Assembly (NCBI GenBank): GCA_022565415.1
Contig: JAIUMT010000040.1
Span: forward strand, 1-15,807
Reading direction: 5' to 3'
DNA length: 15,807 bases
Origin: Balneolales bacterium
Lineage (GTDB): Bacteria > Bacteroidota > Rhodothermia > Balneolales > HLUCCA01
Translations under genes and position numbers: made by a program
Notes under the pieces: generated by a model
Seen by the model: the letters and a program-made list of their open reading frames with translations, nothing else
Told to the model about the DNA's origin: nothing
Databases searched by the model: none
Shown here: positions 1 to 7,085 of the stretch, piece after piece
How positions within the stretch are numbered: position 1 is the first letter of the stretch
Layout: each line of letters starts with the position of its first letter

Positions 1-1
1 G

Positions 2-706
2 CTGCAAGACTATGAATTCTATATCCCGGAAATCGACGAATCGTCATTAATCCGCCAAAATTTTAGTCTTGACGAACTTGTAAATAGTGCCATGGAGAAT
101 CGGCGCGATCTAAGAAGTACCGAAATTAAAATTACCAATGCGAGTCAGAATCTACGCATTGCTCGTGGAGCTTACTTGCCAACTTTATCAGTAAGCGCTT
201 CGCTTTCAAGCGGATACTCCGACCAGTTTCGTGAAGCTACACTTGATAACCAGGGTAACATAACACGCCAAACCGTTGACTTTTTCGATCAATTTAGCGA
301 CCGAAACCGTAGTCGACAAGTGGGTTTTAACTTGCAAATTCCAATTTTCAACCGATTTGCCACATCCAGACAGGTACAGATTGGACAAATTCAGTACAAA
401 AATGCTGTAATTGAGTTAGAAGCAAAACGGTTAGAAATCTATCAGGAAGTACGCCAGGCTTACAACGACTACATAGCTGCATCCCAACAGCTTAATACTA
501 CAGAACGCTCCCTCATAGCAGCTACCAAAGCTTTCGAAACAGAGCAAGAACGCTATCGGGTTGGTGCCAGCACACTTATCGAGCTTACTCGGGCTGAGGC
601 TGAGTTTGTCAGCGCCTCGTCAAACCGTGTTCAATCTGTTTACCGATTCGTATTTCAGGAAAAATTACTAGAATACTATCTCGGACGCATCTCTACCGAG
701 CTTTAA
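2..706 (+). CDS. TolC-family outer-membrane efflux protein, C-terminal part (5' end outside window)
   Basis: The reading frame is open from base 2, so this is the last 234 codons of a gene that begins before the window. The first in-frame ATG, at 92, is internal, because residues before it (FSLDELVNSAMENRRDL) already match the start of a TolC/OEP repeat. What follows has the usual order of that family: a helix ending in ARGAYLPTLSVSAS, a beta-hairpin region, the conserved LQIPIF turn, then a long coiled-coil helix pair with RYRVGASTLIELTRAEAE near the end. TolC-like trimers form the outer-membrane exit duct of tripartite efflux pumps or type I secretion systems. The MacB-like ABC ATPase that follows suggests an ABC-driven pump, but a terminator-like hairpin lies between the two, so co-transcription is not certain. 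The substrate is unknown. The family call is strong; a specific symbol is not justified. Confidence 0.9.
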   Translation: MQDYEFYIPEIDESSLIRQNFSLDELVNSAMENRRDLRSTEIKITNASQNLRIARGAYLPTLSVSASLSSGYSDQFREATLDNQGNITRQTVDFFDQFSDRNRSRQVGFNLQIPIFNRFATSRQVQIGQIQYKNAVIELEAKRLEIYQEVRQAYNDYIAASQQLNTTERSLIAATKAFETEQERYRVGASTLIELTRAEAEFVSASSNRVQSVYRFVFQEKLLEYYLGRISTEL

Positions 707-725
707 TACGTAAACATTATTATCG

Positions 726-759
726 AATCCTGGCCTGGCAATGGTCAGGATTGCTTTTT
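726..759 (+). terminator. Rho-independent terminator after the TolC-family gene
   Basis: A 10-bp stem pairs AATCCTGGCC (726-735) with GGTCAGGATT (743-752), with one G-T pair, around a 7-base loop. A run of five T follows at 755-759. It lies 20 bases after the TolC-family stop codon, where an intrinsic terminator is expected, and ends 65 bases before the ABC ATPase start. It should separate or attenuate transcription between the two genes. Confidence 0.8.
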
Positions 760-824
760 CGGGACGTTTTTCGTCTCAACGCCATTGTTGCATCTTAAAC
801 ACGCCTTTCAAAATCGGATAAATC

Positions 825-1544
825 ATGAGTAATCAAGTAGTAATCGAAAGTCTGGATATCGCGAAAGCCTACAAAATGGGATCCCAAACGGTCCACGCCT
901 TGCGCGGAGTTTCATTTGAAATCAGCCGAAATGAATATGTGGCACTGATGGGGCCTTCAGGATCGGGAAAATCTACCATGATGAATATTATCGGATGTTT
1001 AGATACTCCAACAAGCGGTGATTATATCCTTAACGGTCACGATGTTAAGTCACTCAGTGATAATGAATTGGCTGAGGTTCGTAACCGTGAAATCGGTTTT
1101 GTTTTCCAAACGTTTAATTTGCTTCCACGCTCATCAGCACTCGCTAACGTGGAGCTTCCATTGGTTTACTCCGGAATGCGATCGGCTGAACGCAAAGAAC
1201 GTGCTGAAGCTGTACTCGAGAAAGTGGGGTTGTCAGACCGCATGGATCACAAACCAAATGAACTTTCGGGTGGACAAAGACAACGCGTAGCTATTGCCCG
1301 CGCGTTGGTTAATAATCCGTCGATTTTGCTCGCAGATGAGCCAACAGGTAACCTGGATTCCAAAACGGGCTACGAAATTATGGAGCTTTTCGAAGATCTT
1401 TACAGCCAGGGTAACACCATCGTTCTGGTTACGCACGAAGAGGATATTGCCGAACATGCGCGACGTGTGATCAGACTTCGTGACGGACTACTCGAAAGCG
1501 ACAAAATTGTCAAGAACCCAAAGCTTGAAGCCAGTCTGGCTTAA
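825..1544 (+). CDS. ABC transporter ATP-binding protein, MacB/LolD type
   Basis: This 239-residue protein is a complete ABC nucleotide-binding domain. It shows Walker A GPSGSGKST (43-51), Q-loop Gln95, signature LSGGQ (147-151), Walker B ILLADE (167-172) with catalytic Glu172, D-loop NLDS (176-179) and the switch His204 in VTHEED. The Walker A context and the ADEPTGNLDSKTG stretch are typical of the MacB/LolD/FtsE class, which powers mechanotransmission permeases of the MacB or LolCE fold. It has no membrane segments, so it needs a separate permease, and none is encoded in the window. The preceding gene is a TolC-family duct, so the likely role is ATP supply for a tripartite efflux pump; lipoprotein release is the alternative. 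ATG 825 is the natural start, placing Walker A at the usual distance from the N terminus. No Shine-Dalgarno sequence is visible. Confidence 0.93.
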   Translation: MSNQVVIESLDIAKAYKMGSQTVHALRGVSFEISRNEYVALMGPSGSGKSTMMNIIGCLDTPTSGDYILNGHDVKSLSDNELAEVRNREIGFVFQTFNLLPRSSALANVELPLVYSGMRSAERKERAEAVLEKVGLSDRMDHKPNELSGGQRQRVAIARALVNNPSILLADEPTGNLDSKTGYEIMELFEDLYSQGNTIVLVTHEEDIAEHARRVIRLRDGLLESDKIVKNPKLEASLA

Positions 1545-1582
1545 AAATCTCTGATTAATCGTTCATTATGTGTAGATTGAGG

Positions 1583-1590
1583 TATGTTTG
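1583..1590 (+). promoter_or_regulatory. Candidate Bacteroidota -7 promoter element for the 1684-6816 gene run
   Basis: TATGTTTG matches the Bacteroidota -7 consensus TAnnTTTG at every fixed position. It lies in the 139-base gap before the enoyl-CoA hydratase-like gene, 93 bases upstream of the start. No clear TTG lies about 19-20 bases further upstream, so only half of the promoter is supported. The rest of the gap shows only a weak 5-bp hairpin without a T-run (1591-1605). Confidence 0.35.
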
Positions 1591-1683
1591 GCAGTAAAAA
1601 ACTGCAAATAACATCGGTTTTGAATGTGCATCAATGAAGTGCTTTGTTAACCTAGAAAACCCTCAACTTACCATGCGATAATC

Positions 1684-2454
1684 GTGCTTGAAACTCATTC
1701 AGACAACGGAATACTTCATCTGGCGATAAACCGCCCGGATAAGAGAAATGCTCTTAATCGTCAGTTAGTCGAAGAGCTCACAGCCCAATTCACAGCCATT
1801 CGGGAAAATAAAGACATCCGCGCCATCGTTTTAACAGGGAACGGAGATGCTTTTTCAGCCGGAGCCGATCTTGCAGCGCTCAAACAACTCCAAACCAGCA
1901 CGCATCAAGAAAACCTAGAAGATTCGCAAGTCCTGGCCAGACTTTTCCACGAAATGTACCAATGCGATGTGCCCATTATCGGTGCTATTAACGGTCATGC
2001 TATAGCAGGCGGGTGTGGACTCGTAACTATGTGCGACATTTCCATCGCGGTCGATACCGCAAAACTTGGCTACACTGAAACCAGAATCGGCTTCGTGCCG
2101 GCCATTGTAACCCGGTTTTTACAGGCTAAAATCTCAGAAACGCACGTTCGGCGGCTGTTGCTCTCTGGTATTTTGATTTCAGCACGGGAAGCCTGCGAAA
2201 TCGGACTCATAACCGAAGTTACCACCCACCTAGATTTTCAGCACCGCATCGACTACTGGACCCAAGTCTTTACATCAGAAGTTAGTCCCCAAGCGGTTGC
2301 TGCAACGAAAAAGCTACTCCGCGAGGTGGCTACGATGAGCATTCCCGAATCCATCACCCATGCAACGCAAATAAATGCCGCTGCTCGTAGCACAAACGAC
2401 TGCAAAAAAGGAATCTCCTCTTTTCTCAACAAAGAAAAACTAAAGTGGGACTAA
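1684..2454 (+). CDS. Enoyl-CoA hydratase/isomerase (crotonase) family protein
   Basis: The 256-residue protein has the crotonase fold pattern: INRPDKRNALN near the N terminus (15-25), the oxyanion-hole segment FSAGADL (57-63), then AINGHAIAGGCGL (101-113) and CDISIAVDTAKLG (117-129). Crotonases act on acyl-CoA thioesters. Compared with mitochondrial enoyl-CoA hydratase, the Glu164 position is kept (Glu132 in YTETRIG), while the Glu144 position is glycine (Gly112). The FVPAIVTRF segment and this residue pattern recall LiuC-like methylglutaconyl/geranoyl-CoA hydratases, so a role in branched-chain or isoprenoid acyl-CoA breakdown is possible but unproven. The start is the GTG at 1684. An in-frame stop at 1648-1650 limits extension, and no in-frame ATG lies upstream; the ATG at 1673 is in another frame and stops after two codons. 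It is followed after 38 bases by a FAD oxidoreductase gene. Confidence 0.88.
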   Translation: MLETHSDNGILHLAINRPDKRNALNRQLVEELTAQFTAIRENKDIRAIVLTGNGDAFSAGADLAALKQLQTSTHQENLEDSQVLARLFHEMYQCDVPIIGAINGHAIAGGCGLVTMCDISIAVDTAKLGYTETRIGFVPAIVTRFLQAKISETHVRRLLLSGILISAREACEIGLITEVTTHLDFQHRIDYWTQVFTSEVSPQAVAATKKLLREVATMSIPESITHATQINAAARSTNDCKKGISSFLNKEKLKWD

Positions 2455-2492
2455 TGCGGAACACAGAACACTCTTTCTGATGTTCTCTATGC

Positions 2493-4001
2493 ATGAATAA
2501 AACAAACTTCACAAACTCCGAGGCCATTGTAATTGGATCGGGAATGGGTGGACTCACCACCGCAGCATTACTAGCCAAGGATGGAATTCGGGTAACGGTA
2601 CTCGAAGCGGCACATGTTCCGGGCGGATGCAGCTCCTCCTTTAGTCGCAAAGGCTATGTTTTTGAGTCTGGCGCCACCACCTTAATCGGATTCGATCAAC
2701 ATCAGCCCCTAAAACGATTGGAAGAACTGCTCGGAATTTCTATTCCGAAAGTGGAGTTAAATCCGGGAATGACGGTTCACATCGATGGAAAATCGTGCAT
2801 CAGGTATAAAGATCGCGAAAAGTGGATCATCGAAGCCGGAAGGGTGTTTGGAAATCCAGAAGGTCAGCGCGAATTTTGGGAAACATGCTTCAAAGCAGCC
2901 GACACGGTTTGGAAGGTCTCCGAGCGGAACACCACATTTCCGCCTCAAAAGCTGTCGCACTGGGTGAAATTGGCTCTGCAAAATAATCCCATGGATGCAC
3001 TCGCTCTGAGGCATGCATTTGTTTCGGTGGGCAACATGATGCAACGATGTAACGTCGACACCGTGTCATTTCGGAGATTCATCGATGAACAACTGATGAT
3101 TACGGCTCAGTCCACCTCCGAAGATGTTCCGTTTTTGTTCGGAGCGGCTGGAATTACGTACACCAATTACTCGAATTATTATGTTGAGGGGGGCTTGATC
3201 GAAATGGTTCGGGAGCTTCAGCGTTTCATAGAATTAAATGGTGGACAACTACTTACGAAACGTCGGGTTTCGTCGATATCCCAGAAAAGTGATGGCGGTT
3301 ACACAGTTGAAACGGAGTCTGGTCATACGTTTACGGCTCCGCTTGTTTATTCAAACCTGCCCGTCTGGAATATGAAGAATCTTGCACAGGGACCTATAAA
3401 AGAGTATTTCGAGAAACAATCGGGGAAGTATAGCAAAGCCTGGGGCGCTTTTACGATGGGTGTTGTTACGACAGATACATACGATGACGACCTTACTCTG
3501 CATCATCAAATTCATCTCGACGACCCCATGCCTTTCACTGGAGCGAAGTCGATTTTTGTATCTATTTCGAAACGGGGTGACATCAAACGAGCTCCCGAGG
3601 GAATCCGGGCAATTAATGTGAGTTGTCATACGGAAACTGCTCCGTGGTTTGAGCTAAATGGCGACTACGATTCGATTAAAAAAGCGGTTGAATCGTTCAT
3701 TTTGGAGACACTGAGGGCGAAACTGCCAGGTTTTAAGGAAGCCGAGCTAATGCTGTCGTTCGGAAGCACCCCGATTACCTGGCAAAACTGGGTTCACAGA
3801 GAGCAAGGTCGAGTAGGAGGCATACCTCAAAGTATGCAGCGTTCGTTATTGGATTGGAGTCCGGCCATTACACCATTCGAAGGGCTCTTCATGTGCGGCG
3901 ACACCGTGTACCCCGGACAAGGAATTCCCGGCGTCACTTTAAGCGGAATCAACGTATATTATAAGTCTGAAATGCAACGCCGTAAACTTATTAACTCTTA
4001 A
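2493..4001 (+). CDS. FAD-dependent oxidoreductase, CrtI-like (phytoene desaturase / carotenoid isomerase / retinol saturase family)
   Basis: This 502-residue protein starts with a Rossmann dinucleotide-binding motif, IVIGSGMGGLTTAALLA (12-28, GxGxxG at 15-20). It continues with the acidic residue Glu38 ending the second strand, then PGGCSSSFSRKGYVFESGAT (43-62), the typical second FAD-contact stretch of CrtI-type amine-oxidase-like flavoproteins. The C terminus carries the matching FAD-closing motif LFMCGDTVYPGQGIPGVTLSG (about 465-485). Length and both ends fit phytoene desaturases, CrtISO/CrtD-like enzymes and all-trans-retinol saturase-like proteins, which reduce, oxidise or isomerise polyene chains. 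I cannot tell which reaction applies. The downstream isoprenoid-pathway gene ispG makes a terpenoid substrate attractive, though no other carotenoid gene (crtB, crtY) is present. The stop lies 12 bases before the rhomboid start and in the same frame. Confidence 0.88.
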   Translation: MNKTNFTNSEAIVIGSGMGGLTTAALLAKDGIRVTVLEAAHVPGGCSSSFSRKGYVFESGATTLIGFDQHQPLKRLEELLGISIPKVELNPGMTVHIDGKSCIRYKDREKWIIEAGRVFGNPEGQREFWETCFKAADTVWKVSERNTTFPPQKLSHWVKLALQNNPMDALALRHAFVSVGNMMQRCNVDTVSFRRFIDEQLMITAQSTSEDVPFLFGAAGITYTNYSNYYVEGGLIEMVRELQRFIELNGGQLLTKRRVSSISQKSDGGYTVETESGHTFTAPLVYSNLPVWNMKNLAQGPIKEYFEKQSGKYSKAWGAFTMGVVTTDTYDDDLTLHHQIHLDDPMPFTGAKSIFVSISKRGDIKRAPEGIRAINVSCHTETAPWFELNGDYDSIKKAVESFILETLRAKLPGFKEAELMLSFGSTPITWQNWVHREQGRVGGIPQSMQRSLLDWSPAITPFEGLFMCGDTVYPGQGIPGVTLSGINVYYKSEMQRRKLINS

Positions 4002-4013
4002 TCAGAATTTATT

Positions 4014-4649
4014 TTGTTAGGACAATCTAGCGGACTCGGGGCACCATCCGTATTTCCACCCGGAGTCAAACACCTTCTCATTGTAAACATACTATTTTTC
4101 ATTGCTCAGGGTACCCCAGTAATCGGGATGTATTTGGAGGGTTTGTTCGTTTTGTACCCGCCAATGTTCGGAATCGGATTTATTCCACTCGAACCGGGAG
4201 TTTTTTATCCGTGGCAATTGATAACGTACATGTTTTTGCACGGGAATTTCAGTCACATCCTGTTTAACCTTTTTGCACTATGGATTTTTGGTCAACAAAT
4301 TGAAGCCATGTGGGGTACGAAACGATTTGTGACGTATTACTTCCTTTGCGGAATCGGCGCCGGTATTTTGCACATGATTGTTGCTCCAAATCCAGTTATT
4401 GGTGCATCTGGAGGGGTATTCGGAATACTTTTGGCGTTCGGAATGTTGTTCCCAAATCGTGAAATCTTCCTGCTTTTTCCTCCAATTCCGATCAAAGCCA
4501 AGTATTTGGTCATCGGTTACGGTGCATTTGAGCTGTTCAACGGGGTATTCTCAACCATGAGTGGCGTTGCTCACTTTGCTCACCTCGGTGGTATGTTGGT
4601 CGGGTTCATCCTGATTCGCTACTGGAAAATGCGTACAAATTTAGACTAG
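4014..4649 (+). CDS. Rhomboid family intramembrane serine protease (first of a tandem pair)
   Basis: The 211-residue polytopic membrane protein has all rhomboid landmarks: H76 and the HILFN motif (81-85, equivalent to His150/Asn154 of E. coli GlpG), the catalytic serine in GASGG (130-134, Ser132), and the partner His190 in AHLGG on the last helix. Rhomboids cut substrate proteins within the membrane. The start needs a choice. The first hydrophobic segment begins near HLLIVNILFF, so the ATG at residue 39 is too late. Between the previous stop (3999-4001) and this segment only TTG 4014 (or the ATT before it) can serve, so TTG is taken as the start. The 12-base gap suggests translational coupling with the flavoprotein gene. 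A second rhomboid gene follows directly. Substrates are unknown. Confidence 0.9.
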   Translation: MLGQSSGLGAPSVFPPGVKHLLIVNILFFIAQGTPVIGMYLEGLFVLYPPMFGIGFIPLEPGVFYPWQLITYMFLHGNFSHILFNLFALWIFGQQIEAMWGTKRFVTYYFLCGIGAGILHMIVAPNPVIGASGGVFGILLAFGMLFPNREIFLLFPPIPIKAKYLVIGYGAFELFNGVFSTMSGVAHFAHLGGMLVGFILIRYWKMRTNLD

Positions 4650-4658
4650 TTGGTTTTG

Positions 4659-5543
4659 ATGCAGCAAGAATCCTTTTTTGATTCCGCCAAGCGCGGATTT
4701 ATGAGTCTGCCCAAGGGACTTCGATGGGTCATTTTCATAAATGTGGTCGTGTTTTTGTTCATGTCTTTCATGGATCTTTTCGGGCTGTCGATTATAAATG
4801 CCGGAATTATCCGTTGGTTGGCATTATCTCCATCGGCCATCGAAAATGTGTATCAGCCCTGGCGACTGGCAACCTATATATTTGTGCAGGGAAGCGGATT
4901 TCATATTCTGTTTAACATGCTGTGGTTGGGGTGGATGGGGCGCCCGGTAGAAGACACCCTCGGAACCCGGAATTTCCTGGTGCTTTTTTTCGGATCGGGA
5001 ATAGGCGGAGGTTTACTTCATATTGTATTGGCAGGCTTTTTTGGAGCTGCCCCCACAATTGGCGCATCCGGAGCAGTTTTCGGAATGATGGTCGTTTTTG
5101 CCATGCTTTTCCCGTATCAGCAAATCATGTTACTGTTTTTGCCTCCGATTCAGGCAAGATATTTAGTAGCCGGACTCATTTTTCTGGATGTTTTGTTTCT
5201 TAACTCGGGCGACAATATTGCCAGAGTTGTGCATTTGGGTGGCGCTTTGTGGGGCTACCTGCTGATGAAAGGGTACAATCAGGGGTACAACTACGATCGT
5301 TGGGTGGGTGCCATCTCGTCTCGATATTCGGGAATATTTTCATCAGGGGCCGATTCTGGAACAAAATCCCGTCCGAAGAATCCAAAAATGAGAGCCGTCA
5401 GCGACGCCGACATCCTGGAAGAAACGGAAGTTGAAAATCAGAGTCAGATGGACAAAATTCTCGACAAAATATCCAAAGACGGATACGCGAGTTTGAGCGC
5501 AGAAGAAAAACGCATCCTGTTCGAACTCAGCAAGAAAAAGTGA
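4659..5543 (+). CDS. Rhomboid family intramembrane serine protease with cytosolic C-terminal tail (second of the pair)
   Basis: ATG 4659 lies 9 bases after the previous stop and gives a 294-residue protein. An in-frame TTG at 4650, directly after that stop, would add three residues and is less likely. The catalytic set is complete: FHILFN (81-86), Ser137 in GASGA and His192 in VHLGG, within about six predicted membrane helices. After the last helix (ending near residue 205) comes a roughly 90-residue hydrophilic tail. Its end, MDKILDKISKDGYASLSAEEKR, resembles a short helical module I recall at the end of many Bacteroidota rhomboids (possibly the DUF6576 family). That tail may bind a cytosolic partner. 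Compared with its neighbour, this copy has a longer loop before the serine motif (AGFFGAAPT). Same-orientation tandem placement suggests an ancient duplication or co-functioning proteases. Confidence 0.9.
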   Translation: MQQESFFDSAKRGFMSLPKGLRWVIFINVVVFLFMSFMDLFGLSIINAGIIRWLALSPSAIENVYQPWRLATYIFVQGSGFHILFNMLWLGWMGRPVEDTLGTRNFLVLFFGSGIGGGLLHIVLAGFFGAAPTIGASGAVFGMMVVFAMLFPYQQIMLLFLPPIQARYLVAGLIFLDVLFLNSGDNIARVVHLGGALWGYLLMKGYNQGYNYDRWVGAISSRYSGIFSSGADSGTKSRPKNPKMRAVSDADILEETEVENQSQMDKILDKISKDGYASLSAEEKRILFELSKKK

Positions 5544-5589
5544 TGTTCATGTCTATACAACTTCTTAGATAACAAATTTAAAAGACTCT

Positions 5590-6816
5590 ATGAGTACAAT
5601 GACGCGCAGGCAATCAATTCAGGTCAATGTAGGCGGTGTAACCGTAGGCGGAGGCGCACCTGTAGTGGTTCAGTCGATGACAAACACCGACACGGCCGAT
5701 ATCGAAGATACCGCGAAACAGATTATTGAATTGCACGATGCAGGCTCTGAATTGGTTCGGATAACAGTTAATAATAAGGAAGCTGCCAAGGCGGTACCTT
5801 ATATAATGGACTATCTCGACAAGAAGAATGTGGAAGTGCCTGTTATCGGAGATTTCCACTACAACGGACATGTGCTGTTAACTGAGTTTCCAGATTGTGC
5901 CAAAGCGTTGGCGAAGTATCGCATAAATCCGGGAAATACCGGCACTAAAGCCCGCGACAAGAATTTCATTACTATTATAGAGCAAGCTCTGAAATGGGAT
6001 AAACCGGTGCGAATTGGCGTCAACTGGGGGTCACTCGATCAGCAGCTTTTGGCCGAACGAATGGATGCCAACAATTCTTTATCTGAGCCGAAGTCGAGCA
6101 AAGAAGTTATGATCGACACCATGATCGAAAGTGCGGTGCGTTCATCCAAAATGGCAGAAGAAGTCGGCCAGCCGCGCAATAAAATCATCATCAGTTGCAA
6201 AATTTCGGGTGTTCAGGATCTTATCACGGTTTACAGACGGGCAGCAACGGCCTTGGATTATCCGCTACACCTCGGACTCACAGAAGCCGGAATGGGCATC
6301 AAGGGAGTCGTTGCCAGCAGTGCCGCGCTTGGCGTTCTGCTTCAGGAGGGAATCGGAGACACCATCCGAGTGTCGTTAACTCCCCAACCGGGCGGCGATC
6401 GGGCAGAAGAAGTGCGTGTCTCGCAGCAGATTTTGCAATCGTTGGGAATCCGCAGCTTTATTCCGCAAGTGACGGCTTGTCCGGGATGTGGACGAACAAA
6501 AAGCACGTATTTTCAGGAGCTGGCTGATGACGTCCAGAATTACATCCGGGATATGATGCCGATTTGGCGTCAGGTTTATCCGGGGGTTGAGGAGATGCAG
6601 GTTGCCGTGATGGGCTGTATTGTTAACGGTCCGGGTGAATCCAAGCACGCGAATATCGGAATTTCGTTACCGGGCACATTTGAAGAGCCTAAGGCGCCGG
6701 TTTATATCGACGGACAACATGCTGTAACCCTCGCCGGAGACCACATTGGTAAAGAGTTTCAGAAACTGCTCGAAGACTACATTATCAAGAATTACAGTCC
6801 CGGCGCTAGTTCGTAA
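5590..6816 (+). CDS. ispG: 4-hydroxy-3-methylbut-2-enyl diphosphate synthase (IspG/GcpE)
   Basis: IspG is the [4Fe-4S] enzyme that converts methylerythritol cyclodiphosphate to HMBPP, the penultimate step of the MEP isoprenoid pathway, in the cytosol. The 408-residue protein shows the N-terminal TIM-barrel hallmarks (VVQSMTNTDTADIEDT, 26-41; GDFHYNGH, 87-94; RINPGN, 111-116). The cluster-binding domain follows with Cys297 and Cys300 in ACPGCGR, Cys343 in MGCIVNGPGE, and Glu350 as the fourth ligand. The N- and C-terminal domains are directly joined, without the large central insert of plant and many Bacteroidota/Chlamydia enzymes, so this is the short two-domain type. The wording around ACPGCGRTKSTYFQELA recalls alphaproteobacterial IspG. 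The start may be ATG 5590 or ATG 5599, which are three codons apart. It is 46 bases after the second rhomboid gene and probably ends the transcription unit. Confidence 0.95.
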   Translation: MSTMTRRQSIQVNVGGVTVGGGAPVVVQSMTNTDTADIEDTAKQIIELHDAGSELVRITVNNKEAAKAVPYIMDYLDKKNVEVPVIGDFHYNGHVLLTEFPDCAKALAKYRINPGNTGTKARDKNFITIIEQALKWDKPVRIGVNWGSLDQQLLAERMDANNSLSEPKSSKEVMIDTMIESAVRSSKMAEEVGQPRNKIIISCKISGVQDLITVYRRAATALDYPLHLGLTEAGMGIKGVVASSAALGVLLQEGIGDTIRVSLTPQPGGDRAEEVRVSQQILQSLGIRSFIPQVTACPGCGRTKSTYFQELADDVQNYIRDMMPIWRQVYPGVEEMQVAVMGCIVNGPGESKHANIGISLPGTFEEPKAPVYIDGQHAVTLAGDHIGKEFQKLLEDYIIKNYSPGASS

Positions 6817-6875
6817 TATAAATTATTCGAAGATTTACAAATTCTTGAGATTTGAGCATTGAAATTACCCGGGTG

Positions 6876-6903
6876 TTGTCACTTTTCTAACACTTCATAT
6901 ACT
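6876..6903 (+). promoter_or_regulatory. Weak sigma-70-like promoter candidate before the hairpin
   Basis: TTGTCA (6876-6881) and TATACT (6898-6903) each differ by one base from the classical -35/-10 hexamers and are separated by 16 bases. TAGTTTG overlaps the end (6903-6909) and is one base short of the Bacteroidota TAnnTTTG box. Transcription from here would run about 95 bases into the 6962-6997 hairpin. The region is AT-rich, so chance matches are likely. Confidence 0.2.
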
Positions 6904-6961
6904 AGTTTGCTATAAAACTGCTGATTTCTCTTAATTAAATTATTGTTTCGATATTAAATAT

Positions 6962-7005
6962 GTAAGCCATTACGGGAAAAACGACGTAATGGCTTACTTT
7001 GTTTA
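6962..7005 (+). terminator. Perfect 13-bp hairpin with T-rich tail, probable terminator after ispG
   Basis: GTAAGCCATTACG (6962-6974) and CGTAATGGCTTAC (6985-6997) are exact inverted repeats around a 10-base A-rich loop. TTTGTTTA follows from 6998. The hairpin lies 145 bases after the ispG stop, far for a simple terminator, so it may leave a long 3' untranslated region or end a separate short transcript. The G interrupting the T-run makes it a moderate terminator. Upstream of the left arm the sequence is AT-rich but has no clean A-run, so action on the opposite strand is less likely. Confidence 0.65.
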
Positions 7006-7035
7006 TAGCGCATAAATATAGCTCAACTACTCTCA

Positions 7036-7049
7036 TGTAAGCGCTTTTC
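7036..7049 (+). promoter_or_regulatory. LacI-family operator-like site, upstream copy
   Basis: TGTAAGCGCTTTTC shares its first 12 bases with the second site at 7094 and keeps the central AAGCGCTT palindrome with the CpG step seen in LacI/CcpA-family operators. The right half is degenerate in the last two positions. It lies 58 bases (centre to centre) upstream of the second copy, far enough to act as an auxiliary operator. Confidence 0.5.
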
Positions 7050-7085
7050 AAATAGAACCCTCAAATTAGATTTAAGTGAAAAAGT

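Noticed and set aside
92..706. Reading the first gene as a complete 204-residue protein starting at ATG 92
   Set aside because: The frame is open to the window edge and residues before 92 already match the TolC/OEP pattern, so ATG 92 is internal and the gene is truncated by the window.
1591..1605. Hairpin GCAGT-AAAAA-ACTGC after the ABC ATPase gene as a terminator
   Set aside because: The stem is only 5 bp and no T-run follows.
2465..2486. Inverted repeat AGAACA/TGTTCT before the FAD oxidoreductase gene
   Set aside because: Six-base arms with a 10-base gap in a 38-base intergenic space are expected by chance, and there is no promoter or T-run with it.
6864..6891. ACCCGGGT palindrome and a GTGTT/AACAC repeat after ispG
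   Set aside because: Both are short, lie in an AT-rich untranslated stretch, and have no relation to the other sites.
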